This document shows, piece after piece, positions 35,117-44,705 of a stretch of 64,000 bases of DNA. The notes under the pieces are model-generated. The model did no database searches. It was not told the DNA's origin and saw only the letters and a program-made list of their open reading frames with translations. The DNA is from Robertmurraya dakarensis (lineage in GTDB: Bacteria > Bacillota > Bacilli > Bacillales > Cytobacillaceae): NCBI RefSeq assembly GCF_900156875.1, contig NZ_LT707409.1, positions 1,270,961 to 1,334,960 of the forward strand. The letters run 5' to 3'. Each line of letters begins with the position of its first letter. Position 1 is the first letter of the stretch. The translations under genes and the position numbers were made by a program.

Positions 35117-36929
35117 AAGATTTATAAACAAATGATAATGTCCTGCTGATATCACCTATATGGTCTTGATCTGCCCACAAAATAAAATACGGATATGTCG
35201 TTCCGCCGATTACAACAGGGCTTGGATATTGGACAATCACCGCTGACTGCTTTCTCATTTCTGCCGGCTGGTCCTGAGAAGGAAGGATGAGACATGCTGG
35301 CATGTTTGCAACTTGTATGGAGGTGATGCTTGGGTTTGTTCCATACGGCCTCAGCTCATGAAATGCTTCATTACGGCACACTTTCGATAGCGGACTATCC
35401 GAGGAGATCGCTGATACTTGAAAAAATCCGTCCCGCCCCTCATATCTTTCCTCCAAAACCCTTACCCAATGGCCAGGGTAAGAAAACGCTACTAGATAAG
35501 TTTCACTGACAAACATCTTTGTAGGAGACGACTGAGGTGACCATTGCAAAGCAGTTATATTTCCTCCGGATATCAACCTAATTGGTACAGGTTTGAATAA
35601 ATCAGTCAGCCAAATCTCGCTGGGGAGTCCTTGATTAAAACAGCCAGATAAATAAGCAACCTTACTGCCATCCTGTGACCAGGTCAACGGAGCTGAGAAA
35701 CAATTCGAAATGGCTCTGACTACATCATTTTCCCCTGTTCTCTCCACCGTTCGTATTTGTGAAAAATAACCTCTATCTTCATAAGCAGTTGCACTGTAAG
35801 CAATTGTGTTCTGGTTAGACCATTCTGGATAATAGTTTTTCGCAAGAGGCCCTCCCTTTACCTCAAAAATTCTTCCTGTATCAAGCTCAATCGTAAAAAT
35901 AAGCGACACGCTGGCACCTGGAGTCGTATAAAGAACATATTTTCCATCATTAGAAAGCCGGACATCATTGTATCTTCCACCCGTGTTTCTCGTAATTTGA
36001 CGCTTCTCCACTCCATCTGCATCTATGATATAAAGCTGACTTATTCCTTCCGCATCAGGTCCTTGAAATAGCAATTCCCGATTATTTGGAAACCATTGAA
36101 CATCTGTCGTATTCATTTGTGGTATTTTTCTCGAAGTGTGCGTTCTGTAATGATACACGATAATTTCATTATCTTTTGAATAAGCAAGACTTTGACCATC
36201 GGGCGACCAATCTAAATAATGGCGTAATCCATCCCGAAATTGATCAATCAACGCAACCCTTTTGTTCATCACATTTACAATATATAAAATTTGATGCTTG
36301 CCGACAAAAGCAATATGCTGTTGATCATGAGACCAAAATGGGATGGTAAAAGACTCTCCTAAACCATTTGTCAGACGTGTGGCGGCACCGTTTCTCAGGT
36401 CATAAACCCATAGATCATAGCTGCCGTCTACATTAGAGGTGAAGGCAATCCTGCCTGTTCCACCTGGAGGAGCATAGGGTATGACTAATCTCATTCCAGG
36501 ATAAATCAGGTCTGATGGAAGATTGTTCCTATTTTGAATATAATCGGGACGAACAGCTCCTCCTGTGACAACCTGATACCGCCTTGCAATCTCATAAAGT
36601 GTGTCCCCTGCCTGTACTACATAATAAGGAACTCCCCGCGGAACCCTGATTAACTGTCCAACCTGAATCGTGTAAGGCGGGGTTAATCCATTCTCGTCAA
36701 TGATTGTTGCTTGCGGGATACCGTATACTTGAGCAATTTTATAAATACTATCGCCTGGATTGACACGAACTAAATCAACACCTGGCGGCATGGAAAGCTG
36801 CTGTCCAACATAGATCGTGTAAGGCGGTAAAAGATTGTTTGCTGCGATAAGAGATGAGATCGGAATTTGCCAACGCTGCGCAATGATGGCAACGGTCTCT
36901 CCAGAGCGGACTGTATAAAAATGCTGCAC
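35115..36929 (-). CDS. Triple-LysM protein with TolB-like beta-propeller
   Basis: A 604-residue protein from the GTG at 36929 (seven bases after GGGAGGGG). Three LysM modules lie at about 3-46, 50-93 and 97-146, the first two ending in PPYTI-VGQ. Next come six or so TolB/WD40-like blades with repeated FTSN-DGSYDLWVYDL, W-DQQHIAFVG, WSPDGQSLAYSKD and WSQDGSKVAYLSG motifs (about 155-470). The last ~130 residues (from SETYLVAFSYPGHW) are not recognised. There is no signal peptide, which is known for spore-coat LysM proteins such as SafA; a spore-envelope location is inference. Convergent with the GH18 gene. Confidence 0.85.
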   Translation of the reverse strand: MQHFYTVRSGETVAIIAQRWQIPISSLIAANNLLPPYTIYVGQQLSMPPGVDLVRVNPGDSIYKIAQVYGIPQATIIDENGLTPPYTIQVGQLIRVPRGVPYYVVQAGDTLYEIARRYQVVTGGAVRPDYIQNRNNLPSDLIYPGMRLVIPYAPPGGTGRIAFTSNVDGSYDLWVYDLRNGAATRLTNGLGESFTIPFWSHDQQHIAFVGKHQILYIVNVMNKRVALIDQFRDGLRHYLDWSPDGQSLAYSKDNEIIVYHYRTHTSRKIPQMNTTDVQWFPNNRELLFQGPDAEGISQLYIIDADGVEKRQITRNTGGRYNDVRLSNDGKYVLYTTPGASVSLIFTIELDTGRIFEVKGGPLAKNYYPEWSNQNTIAYSATAYEDRGYFSQIRTVERTGENDVVRAISNCFSAPLTWSQDGSKVAYLSGCFNQGLPSEIWLTDLFKPVPIRLISGGNITALQWSPQSSPTKMFVSETYLVAFSYPGHWVRVLEERYEGRDGFFQVSAISSDSPLSKVCRNEAFHELRPYGTNPSITSIQVANMPACLILPSQDQPAEMRKQSAVIVQYPSPVVIGGTTYPYFILWADQDHIGDISRTLSFVYKS

Positions 36930-37034
36930 GCTGTTTCCCCTCCCTTTCAAATACATCATAAAATCCTGTCATCACCACGAGACAGTACCTGCCTATATTG
37001 TATTCTTGGTAAGGAGGATGGGTTCTGAGGAGAC

Positions 37035-37072
37035 AAAAAAGCCCGAACCTCCCTTGTGTATGGAGATTCGGG
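37035..37072 (-). terminator. Terminator of the GGDEF-EAL gene
   Basis: Arms CCCGAACCTCC / GGAGATTCGGG (37042-37052, 37062-37072, one G-U in the RNA) followed by CTTTTTT on the minus strand. Confidence 0.88.
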
Positions 37073-37114
37073 AACATATGTGATAAAAAAACAGCATTTT
37101 GTAAATGTTTACTT

Positions 37115-39886
37115 TTATGCATGCATAAATCTTGTTTCAAATTCACCAATAGGGCATGGTTTACCAAAATAAAACCCCTGTACGTAACGACAGCCTTCTT
37201 CAAGCAAAAATGACAGCTCTTCTTTTGTTTCGACGCCTTCCGCAATAACGTCCATTTTTAAATGCTGTGCCATTTTGATCATTGCTGCCGTAATGCCCGC
37301 ATTCTCTGATTGCGAGGAAATATTTTGGATAAACGACATGTCAATTTTAATGCCATCCAAGTTGAACGTTTTTAAATAATGAAAGGAAGAGTAGCCTGTA
37401 CCAAAATCATCAATAAAAATCTTGATTCCCATACCTTTAAACTCATGTAATGTTTGCAGAATGTACTCCTCATTTTTCATCAATGAGTTTTCCGTTATTT
37501 CAAATTCCAGCCACTTTCCATCTAGCTGGTACTCTTCCAATAGCAGACGAACTTCTTCAGAGAACCTTTTTTGTAAAAATCTCGTAGAGCTAATATTGAC
37601 AGAGATCGGGATAAGAGGAATTCCCGCTTCCCTCCATGCTGCCAATTGTTCGCACACTCTCCTTTTCATCCACTTTCCAATTGGAATAATCAGACCTGTC
37701 TCCTCTGCTAATGGAATAAACTCACCTGGAGAAATATACCCAATTTCTGGGTGCATCCAGCGAATTAACGCCTCAGCTCCAATGGTTCTTCCTGTAATGG
37801 CATCCACTTTCGGTTGGAAATATGCGATAAATTCATTGTTAAGCACAGCTTTTCTTAAATCTCGCTCTAAAAGCAATGACTTAATATTGCTTTTATCCAT
37901 TGAATGATCATAGATCTGGAACATATCGCGTCCTACTTCTTTTGCCTTGTACAAAGCCACGTCTGCTTTTTTCATTAATTCCACAGCAGTCGTTCCCGAT
38001 TGAGGATACATACTGATCCCAATACTTGCAGACACGAAAAGCTCATAATCCTCTAAATATAGAGGTGCTGCTAAGTTTTGCAGTAGGTTATTTGCTAGAT
38101 CGATCACTTCATCATGACCTGTTATTTCAGGAAGAACAACCATGAATTCATCACCGCCCATACGAGCTGCAAATTGATTTTCTTTCATAACGTCTAGGAT
38201 ACGATTTGAAATTAATTCTAGCAATCGATCTCCAAACAAATGTCCAAGCGAGTCATTAATATACTTAAATCGATCCAAATCTATAAATAAAACAGCTACC
38301 TGCGTATTATTCTGTTCAGCCACTATTAACGACTCACGCAGCTTTTGGTCAATCCATCTTCTATTAGGCATTTTTGTTAATTCATCATGATGGGCCAGAT
38401 AAGCATTCATTTCTTGTATAGTTTTCTGCTCGGTGATATCTTTGCCAATTGAATAAACACCTTTAATTTGTTTATCCAGGATAATTGGCATAAATGTCAC
38501 GTTAAAAAATAGCCGTTTACCAGCGTAGTTGACGATTTCCAGCTCAAAGTTTTGCAGATTTCCCTCAAGGGCTTTTTTAAAATAGCTTTCTCTTACTTTT
38601 TCAAACTGATCGGGAATTAAGTCCTTCATAGAAAGATTTGGAATGTTTTCCTTTGAAACCCCAAAGGTCTCTTCTGCACGAGGATTCAAATCAAATACTT
38701 GCGCGTTTGTGTGATAGGTAATAACATAATCCTGGCTGTGCTCAAAAAGAGATTGATACTGCTGCTGATTTACCTGCAGTTTCTTCTGAGTAGATCTTAA
38801 TTCTGAAATATCATGAACCGAACCGACTATTTCGAAGACAGCATCACCGTGTTTAATTGGTGACACATCAACATAAACAAGCTTGCCGCATAATTCAACC
38901 TCATAATTGACTCTGTTTCCTGCAAAAGCTTTTGCATAATGCTGCTGCTTTAATTTAGCAATCTCCTTAGAAAAGACATCATTAGGTGTTTTTCCAAAAA
39001 GATTGTCGGAACTAGCTCCAATTTCACTTAGAAGCTTACCTTCCGCCATTGTGTAAATGAAGTGTCCATCTTCATCTTTTTTCATTTTAAAAATCCCATT
39101 TTGAAGATTACTCATTGTATCTGAAAAATCTATTTTCATCGCTTCTTGCAGTTCTCGTTCTATGCTCATTCTTTTGGTAATATCGGTTCGAATGCTAACG
39201 AATTTATAAGGCTTCCCTTTTTCATCCAAAAACGGAACGATCGTAGTATCTACCCAATACAAGCTGCCATCCTTGGCTTTATTTTGAATTTCACCCTTCC
39301 AAATCTCTCCGCTGCCTATCGTCCGCCACATTTTTCGAAAAAATTCCTTCGAATGATAACCAGAGTTCAGAATTCGGTGATTTTGACCAATCAACTCTTC
39401 TTCCTTATACTTTGATAACTCACAAAATTTTTGATTTACAGCCGTGATGGTTCCTTTGGAATCTGTAGTAGCAATGATCGTCGAGACATCCAACGCCAAT
39501 TCTATATCTGCTAATTCCTTGCTGACAGTCTTCAATTCTTCTGTCTTGTCTTGATCATCTTTCACTAATATTGCTTCATAATATTCATCTTGAAACACAA
39601 GTGATTGTGTTTGGATTTGCAATAACATTTTGCCGTCGGTATCGTTTATCCCTACTAGCTTTAATTTCTCTTTATTTTCTGAACCTGCAGGATAACGCGG
39701 AATGAGTTTCTTAATAGGAAGCTCCATCCCCTCACTGAAGTTTATATTGAACAATCCTTCTGCACGTGAGTTCATATAAATGATATTTCCGAAAGCATTC
39801 ACGACTAGAACGCAGTCGGAACTTTTATTAAATAATTGAAAAAATGAGTCATTTATACACTGAACCTGTTTTATTTGTCTATTCAT
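37115..39886 (-). CDS. PAS-GGDEF-EAL cyclic-di-GMP turnover protein
   Basis: A 923-residue cytosolic protein; no membrane segment is evident. Four PAS-like modules occupy roughly 1-500, the second being the clearest (ITAVNQKFCELSKYKEEELIGQNH with its PAC motif). A diguanylate cyclase domain (about 505-660) has an intact MGGDEF active loop but lacks the RxxD inhibitory site. A phosphodiesterase domain (about 675-915) has EALIRW, ITENSL, IDDFGTGYSS, IKIDMSF and EGVET, so it should be active. Net direction cannot be told. The ATG at 39886 lies behind GTGAGG. Single-gene unit. Confidence 0.92.
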   Translation of the reverse strand: MNRQIKQVQCINDSFFQLFNKSSDCVLVVNAFGNIIYMNSRAEGLFNINFSEGMELPIKKLIPRYPAGSENKEKLKLVGINDTDGKMLLQIQTQSLVFQDEYYEAILVKDDQDKTEELKTVSKELADIELALDVSTIIATTDSKGTITAVNQKFCELSKYKEEELIGQNHRILNSGYHSKEFFRKMWRTIGSGEIWKGEIQNKAKDGSLYWVDTTIVPFLDEKGKPYKFVSIRTDITKRMSIERELQEAMKIDFSDTMSNLQNGIFKMKKDEDGHFIYTMAEGKLLSEIGASSDNLFGKTPNDVFSKEIAKLKQQHYAKAFAGNRVNYEVELCGKLVYVDVSPIKHGDAVFEIVGSVHDISELRSTQKKLQVNQQQYQSLFEHSQDYVITYHTNAQVFDLNPRAEETFGVSKENIPNLSMKDLIPDQFEKVRESYFKKALEGNLQNFELEIVNYAGKRLFFNVTFMPIILDKQIKGVYSIGKDITEQKTIQEMNAYLAHHDELTKMPNRRWIDQKLRESLIVAEQNNTQVAVLFIDLDRFKYINDSLGHLFGDRLLELISNRILDVMKENQFAARMGGDEFMVVLPEITGHDEVIDLANNLLQNLAAPLYLEDYELFVSASIGISMYPQSGTTAVELMKKADVALYKAKEVGRDMFQIYDHSMDKSNIKSLLLERDLRKAVLNNEFIAYFQPKVDAITGRTIGAEALIRWMHPEIGYISPGEFIPLAEETGLIIPIGKWMKRRVCEQLAAWREAGIPLIPISVNISSTRFLQKRFSEEVRLLLEEYQLDGKWLEFEITENSLMKNEEYILQTLHEFKGMGIKIFIDDFGTGYSSFHYLKTFNLDGIKIDMSFIQNISSQSENAGITAAMIKMAQHLKMDVIAEGVETKEELSFLLEEGCRYVQGFYFGKPCPIGEFETRFMHA

Positions 39887-40037
39887 AATAACCTCACTGG
39901 AAGCTGTTATTTTACTCTTGATCACTTTACATTTATAGTAATTACCCCTAACTTCTTACATTTATTTTCTATCAAAGATGGCCTCTTGTATAGTACTAAA
40001 ACAATAGGAACGCATTCCTAATTTCGGTAATTCAGTT

Positions 40038-40074
40038 AAAAAAACCAACCAAAGTTCTAGCTTGGTTGGTTTTT
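40038..40074 (-). terminator. Terminator of selO
   Basis: Arms AAAAACCAACCAA / TTGGTTGGTTTTT (40040-40052, 40062-40074) with a 9-nt loop and further T on the minus strand. Confidence 0.88.
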
Positions 40075-40083
40075 ACGTTTATC

Positions 40084-41562
40084 TCAAGTACCGCAAAAAG
40101 TTCGGTATGGAATATTGGTATGTTCAGGCAATGTTGTATACTGCTCTTGTTCTGGAGAATGTGCATAAGGATTTGCTAAAACAGAAAGAAGGCGTTCCAT
40201 GACACTGTAATCTCCTTTCTCTACTGCTGCTTCAAGGGCTTCTTCCACGCGGTGGTTACGTGGAATGACGGCAGGATTAACGTCCCTCATTAACTGCTGG
40301 GAAGCCTCTTTTGATTCTTGTTGTTTATTCATTCTTTCCTGCCAATTTTTATACCATGCCTGAAATTCTTCTTTACCAGAAAGAGCTGTGTCCTCCGGCT
40401 TATCAAAGGTTAATGCCCTGAATGTATTAGTATAGTCTGCCTTGTACTCCTTCATGATATTAAGAAGATCTTTAATCAAGGTTTCATCATCTTTTTCTTC
40501 ATTAAACAACCCCAGTTTCGCCCTCATGCCTGCAAAATAATTCGAAAAGTACAAATCATTATACTCTCCAATGGCGCCCTGGGCTATTTCTATTGCTTCT
40601 TCATCTTTTTCATGTAGAAGCGGAAGCAAAGTCTCCGCAAGTCTGGCGAGGTTCCAACCGGCAATATATGGTTGATTGCCATAAGCATAACGTCCTTCTC
40701 GGTCAATCGAACTAAATACGGTTGCGGGGTCATAGATATCCATGAAGGCACAAGGGCCATAATCAATTGATTCACCGCTAATCGTCATATTGTCAGTATT
40801 CATTACCCCATGGATAAAACCGACAAGCTCCCATTTGGCAACCAATGATGCTTGGCGTTTGATTACTTCTTGAAGAAATAATAAATATTTGTTTTCATTT
40901 GTCCCATCAGCTTCAATGCCAGGATAATGCCGCTTTATTGCATAATCAGCCAGAACACGCAGATCCTGGACGGTCCCCCAATTGGCCGCGTATTGGAAAG
41001 TACCAACACGAATATGACTTGAGGCTACACGAGTCAAAATCGCACCAGGCAGAAGCGTTTCGCGAACAATAGACTCACCGGTTGTTACAACCGCCAAGCT
41101 GCGTGTAGTAGGAATACGAAGTCCATGCATCGCTTCACTGATTATGTATTCTCGCAGCATTGGACCAAGTGCGGCCCGTCCATCACCGCCGCGGGAATAA
41201 GGTGTTCTCCCAGATCCCTTTAGCTGGATGTCAAATCGTTCACCTGAAGGAGTCAGCTGCTCACCAAGCAATACCGCTCTGCCGTCCCCTAACATTGTAA
41301 AATGGCCAAATTGATGCCCTGCATACGCCTGCGCTAGTGGTGAAGCCCCCTTGGGGATAGCGTTCCCTGCAAACACCGCTGTTCCGCTTTCTCCGTTCAG
41401 TTCCTTAGCATTCAAACCTAGAGATACTGCTAAGGGGGAATTGAAGATGACCATTTCCGGCGAACTTACCGGACTGGGATTTTGACTGCTAAAAAACACT
41501 TCCGGGATGCGGGCATAACTATTATCAAAATTCCAACCTGTTACTTCTTTACTATTTGTCAT
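40084..41562 (-). CDS. selO: SelO (YdiU) protein adenylyltransferase
   Basis: A pseudokinase-fold enzyme of 492 residues that attaches AMP to proteins. Typical SelO stretches: [43 protein letters not shown] (nucleotide pocket), HGVMNTDNM with the catalytic Asp/Asn, and [13 protein letters not shown]. The C-terminus ends in PYRTFCGT; some family members place selenocysteine in this tail, while here Cys is encoded. Length matches the family. No neighbour suggests a partner. Confidence 0.92.
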   Translation of the reverse strand: MTNSKEVTGWNFDNSYARIPEVFFSSQNPSPVSSPEMVIFNSPLAVSLGLNAKELNGESGTAVFAGNAIPKGASPLAQAYAGHQFGHFTMLGDGRAVLLGEQLTPSGERFDIQLKGSGRTPYSRGGDGRAALGPMLREYIISEAMHGLRIPTTRSLAVVTTGESIVRETLLPGAILTRVASSHIRVGTFQYAANWGTVQDLRVLADYAIKRHYPGIEADGTNENKYLLFLQEVIKRQASLVAKWELVGFIHGVMNTDNMTISGESIDYGPCAFMDIYDPATVFSSIDREGRYAYGNQPYIAGWNLARLAETLLPLLHEKDEEAIEIAQGAIGEYNDLYFSNYFAGMRAKLGLFNEEKDDETLIKDLLNIMKEYKADYTNTFRALTFDKPEDTALSGKEEFQAWYKNWQERMNKQQESKEASQQLMRDVNPAVIPRNHRVEEALEAAVEKGDYSVMERLLSVLANPYAHSPEQEQYTTLPEHTNIPYRTFCGT

Positions 41563-41718
41563 TTTTTCTCCTTTTCTTTCTTTTTATATAAAAGCCTTCT
41601 ATCAATGATTATACATGACCTATTATAAATGACACATTTTAACAACTACTTAAATCAACTTACTAATAATTTAACCAAAACCATTGCTTCTATCTCTTCC
41701 ATTTTCTTTAATGGAAGG

Positions 41719-41763
41719 AAAATCCCATCTCTTTTATGTAAATTATACATAGAGATGGGTTTT
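41719..41763. terminator. Terminator of the 43-residue small gene
   Basis: Arms AAAATCCCATCTCT and AGAGATGGGTTTT (41719-41732, 41751-41763) with an 18-nt loop; ATTTTCC follows on the minus strand and TTTTC on the plus strand. Confidence 0.65.
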
Positions 41764-41770
41764 CTTTAAC

Positions 41771-41902
41771 CTATTTCATCTTAACTGGTGTACACACTGC
41801 ATATAATCCTTCTGCAGGGTCTTTTACCTTAATCTCAATAATCTTATAACCAATATCGTTCACTTTACTCTCACTTTTACTGCCATTCATATTTTTCATC
41901 AT
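41771..41902 (-). CDS. Small protein, 43 residues, unknown function
   Basis: A complete small gene: GGAGG (41911-41915) eight bases before ATG-ATG, 43 codons to TAG and a hairpin eight bases beyond the stop. The protein begins MMKNMNGSKSESK and continues DIGYKIIEIKVKDPAEGLYAV with a C-terminal CTPVKMK; the middle has the look of two beta strands. I do not recognise a family. It lies alone between selO and the old yellow enzyme gene. Confidence 0.65.
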   Translation of the reverse strand: MMKNMNGSKSESKVNDIGYKIIEIKVKDPAEGLYAVCTPVKMK

Positions 41903-42048
41903 TTACTCTTCCTCCATAAAATCATCTCACAGAAGTTAATATACGCTGGGCGTTTTCATTATGTTCCTAATTTTTTGATATGCTAGAAATGATTTCTATC
42001 TTACCATTGAAATTACCTCATATCCTAAGATTCCTCTTACTCACAAAT

Positions 42049-42086
42049 CAAAAAAATGTCCTTCAGTTTCTCTCTCTGAAGGACAT
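42049..42086 (-). terminator. Terminator of the old yellow enzyme gene
   Basis: Perfect 11-bp arms ATGTCCTTCAG / CTGAAGGACAT (42056-42066, 42076-42086) with six or seven T following on the minus strand. Confidence 0.9.
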
Positions 42087-42103
42087 TACATCACAAGTAC
42101 AGC

Positions 42104-43219
42104 TTATATTAAGACAGGAAGGTGCTTCCTAGCTTCATATTCCTCTAACACAAGGCCAGTTTTTATACGCTGGATAAAGTCAGGATTGGATACCATTGGA
42201 CGTCCAAAAGCCGCTACATCGATCGTACCATCTTCTATAGCCTTTTCAGCTGTCACTGGATCCAGCGATCCGACTCCCACAATGACGCCGTCCCAGTATT
42301 TGCGAACAAGCTGGTGCATTGTTTTTCCATCTGCCAGCACACGAGTAAATTGCATGATGGAAGGGTGAATCATCGTTGCACCTACCTCTTTAAAGGCATC
42401 CGTAAATGTACGAATCGCTAGTTCTGGATCTTCCCACATATAATCGCCATTATCGCTTTTATGTGCAGAAAAACGGATCATCGTTCTTTCCGTACCAATT
42501 GCATCAATGACTGCCTTAAGAATCTCTTTTGTTAAAGTTAATCTTTGAGCAAGGTCGCCGCCATATCGATCTGTACGATGATTAGACACATCCGAATTGA
42601 ACTGATCGATTAAATAACCATGTGCTCCGTGAATTTCTACCCCATCAAAACCGGCTTGAATCGCATTTTTTGCCGCTTGTGCAAATTGACCGACCAGTTC
42701 CTGGATGTCCTCTGTGCTCATAGCTTCAGGGACATCATAAGGTTTCCGGAAACGAGGAACGGTTCCTTCTGCTCGGATAGCAGACGGTGCCTGCGGCGGG
42801 AAGCCAGTAAGCTCATGATGTGACAACCGTCCAACATGCCAGATTTGAGCGATAATCGTTCCACCCTCTTTATGTACAGCTTCCGTGACCTTCTTCCAGC
42901 CTTCAATTTGTTCCTGCGTATACAATCCAGGAACTTTGGGATTTCCTTTACCTCGTAAACTTACAATGATTCCTTCCGTAATAATCAGTCCTACTCCATC
43001 TGCGGCACGCTTTCTGTAATACTCTACAACATCATCGCCCACTACACCCGTCTCATCGTCAGCAAAACAACGAGTCATCGGGGCCATTGCAGTACGTGTT
43101 TTCAGATTCCATGCACCAATTTTTACAGGTTCAAAAAGTTTACTATCTGAGCCTTTTTCTAGTTTTCCCCAATCTTTTATCGACGTTGGCTGGTAGATCC
43201 CTTTAACAACTTTAGTCAT
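42104..43219 (-). CDS. NADH:flavin oxidoreductase, old yellow enzyme family
   Basis: An FMN-dependent ene-reductase of 371 residues. TIM-barrel motifs: LKTRTAMAPMTRCFAD (strand 1), QIWHVGRLSHHE, FDGVEIHGAHGYLIDQF with the active-site His pair, NHRTDRYGGDLAQR and VAFGRPMVSNPDF near the FMN phosphate site. It probably reduces activated C=C bonds of enones or nitro compounds. The frame opens at 43249, but the ATG at 43219 follows GGGAGGAG. Single-gene unit. Confidence 0.9.
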   Translation of the reverse strand: MTKVVKGIYQPTSIKDWGKLEKGSDSKLFEPVKIGAWNLKTRTAMAPMTRCFADDETGVVGDDVVEYYRKRAADGVGLIITEGIIVSLRGKGNPKVPGLYTQEQIEGWKKVTEAVHKEGGTIIAQIWHVGRLSHHELTGFPPQAPSAIRAEGTVPRFRKPYDVPEAMSTEDIQELVGQFAQAAKNAIQAGFDGVEIHGAHGYLIDQFNSDVSNHRTDRYGGDLAQRLTLTKEILKAVIDAIGTERTMIRFSAHKSDNGDYMWEDPELAIRTFTDAFKEVGATMIHPSIMQFTRVLADGKTMHQLVRKYWDGVIVGVGSLDPVTAEKAIEDGTIDVAAFGRPMVSNPDFIQRIKTGLVLEEYEARKHLPVLI

Positions 43220-43535
43220 TTTTTCTCCTCCCATCATTTTCTTGGACAAGCTGCATGTTATTATCGAGGATTCATCATACGATCCCGCTTACAACTTCTC
43301 TGTCTATACATCAAGTTAGGATATTATCCTATAATAAAAAGATACAACACTTACCTTACATTATCAAAATTTTCAATCAACTTTTAAAAGCTTTCGACAA
43401 AACTTTTTATAAAATGACAAAACTCAAGTATTAAAGTTTACATAATAAAATTATGGTATACACAAGTGACCTAGCTCTTTCGAATAATTTTTAATCCTTG
43501 GCACAAAATATCCATGTTCAAAAGGAGGTGTAGCA

Positions 43536-43661
43536 ATGCCAAATCTAAACGATAACAAATTCAGAAAAATACAATCAGAGAGTCAAAAGCAAGGCAAATC
43601 GTATGAAGAGTATGCGGCGGAACTCGAAATGAACAAACTGAAAAGCCAAAAGCGAAAATAA
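43536..43661 (+). CDS. Small basic protein, 41 residues, unknown function
   Basis: ATG at 43536 with AAAGGAGG seven bases upstream and 41 codons to TAA. The product is hydrophilic and Lys/Gln/Glu-rich, with a helix-forming stretch (YEEYAAELEMNKLKSQKRK) and no Cys or Trp. The composition is like that of small Bacillus proteins made in spores or under stress, but I do not recognise a family. It is preceded by 286 bp of AT-rich sequence shared with the divergent old yellow enzyme gene, and is convergent with the serine acetyltransferase gene. Confidence 0.7.
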   Translation: MPNLNDNKFRKIQSESQKQGKSYEEYAAELEMNKLKSQKRK

Positions 43662-43664
43662 CCA

Positions 43665-43707
43665 TAAAAAAATGACTCAGAGATCGAAAGTGCGACCTTT
43701 GAGTCAT
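43665..43707. terminator. Bidirectional terminator
   Basis: Arms ATGACTCA / TGAGTCAT (43672-43679, 43700-43707) extended by AGATCG/CGACCT pairing; seven T follow on the minus strand. It separates the convergent small gene and the serine acetyltransferase gene. Confidence 0.8.
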
Positions 43708-43713
43708 CCTTAC

Positions 43714-44616
43714 TTATCCATTTCCATTCTTAATCGTTGGTGAAGGTTGAGAATGATACACTCGAGAATATGGAGGAACAGACTCAGTTAGCCAAATATT
43801 CCCGCCAATAATTGAATCATGGCCAATAAAAGTGTCTCCTCCTAAAATAGTCGCACCTGCATAGATGACAACATTGTCTTCAATATTAGGATGACGCTTG
43901 ATTCCTTTGATAGGATTGCCATTTTCATCAAGAGAAAAACTCTTTGCCCCTAATGTAACACCTTGATAAATTTTAACATGATTACCGATCTGGCAGGTTT
44001 CACCAATGACAACTCCAGTTCCATGATCGATAAAGAAATAGTCCCCTATTGTTGCTCCAGGGTGAATATCTATTCCTGTTAATTGATGGGCATATTCAGA
44101 CATAATTCTTGGGATCATCGGTACACCCATCACATATAATTTATGGGCGATTCGATGGATACTGACTGCCTCGATGGAAGGATAGCTTAAAAGGATCTCT
44201 TCCGTTGACAAAGTAGCCGGGTCCCCGTTATAGGCCGCTTCAATATCGGTTTGCAATGTATTTCTTATTTCTGGGAAACTATTAATAAGATTAACGACGA
44301 TTTCACTTGCTTTGTCTTCAATGGAGCTGGAATTATCTCCATCATTCTTTAATACCTTTACGATCAAATCCTTCAAATCTAACGCCGATGTACGTAAATT
44401 ATTTCCTATCATTATATTAACTTTATTTTCATCAATCGGGTATTTATCGTAAACACCAGGAAAAAGTGCGGATCTAAAGTGATGAAGGATTTTGTAAATA
44501 CTTTCCTTCCCAGCAAAACCTATCGTTTTATCGATAAAAAAATTACTTTTATTGATCGATTCTAGCGATTCTGCTATATGGGGGATTTCGCTGTTTAACC
44601 ATTCGTTAAGTTTCAT
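43714..44616 (-). CDS. Serine O-acetyltransferase (EpsC/CysE-like)
   Basis: Acetylates serine for cysteine synthesis. 300 residues: a helical N-terminal ~150 residues longer than in B. subtilis CysE, then a left-handed beta-helix of hexapeptide repeats. Active-site pieces: DIEAAYNGDPA, the helical SIHRIAHKLY, GIDIHPGATIGDYFFIDHGTGVVIGE with the catalytic His, and VTLGAKSF. The long N-terminus is that of the EpsC-type subgroup. The ATG at 44616 follows GGAG; it lies 89 bp downstream of a MOSC gene on the same strand. Confidence 0.87.
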   Translation of the reverse strand: MKLNEWLNSEIPHIAESLESINKSNFFIDKTIGFAGKESIYKILHHFRSALFPGVYDKYPIDENKVNIMIGNNLRTSALDLKDLIVKVLKNDGDNSSSIEDKASEIVVNLINSFPEIRNTLQTDIEAAYNGDPATLSTEEILLSYPSIEAVSIHRIAHKLYVMGVPMIPRIMSEYAHQLTGIDIHPGATIGDYFFIDHGTGVVIGETCQIGNHVKIYQGVTLGAKSFSLDENGNPIKGIKRHPNIEDNVVIYAGATILGGDTFIGHDSIIGGNIWLTESVPPYSRVYHSQPSPTIKNGNG

Positions 44617-44705
44617 ACTGTTGTCACTCCTCAAATACAAATAATACCATAATATTTTAAAAATTTAAATTGGAAGTTTTCAAGACTAGGTGAGAATAGC
44701 CCTTA

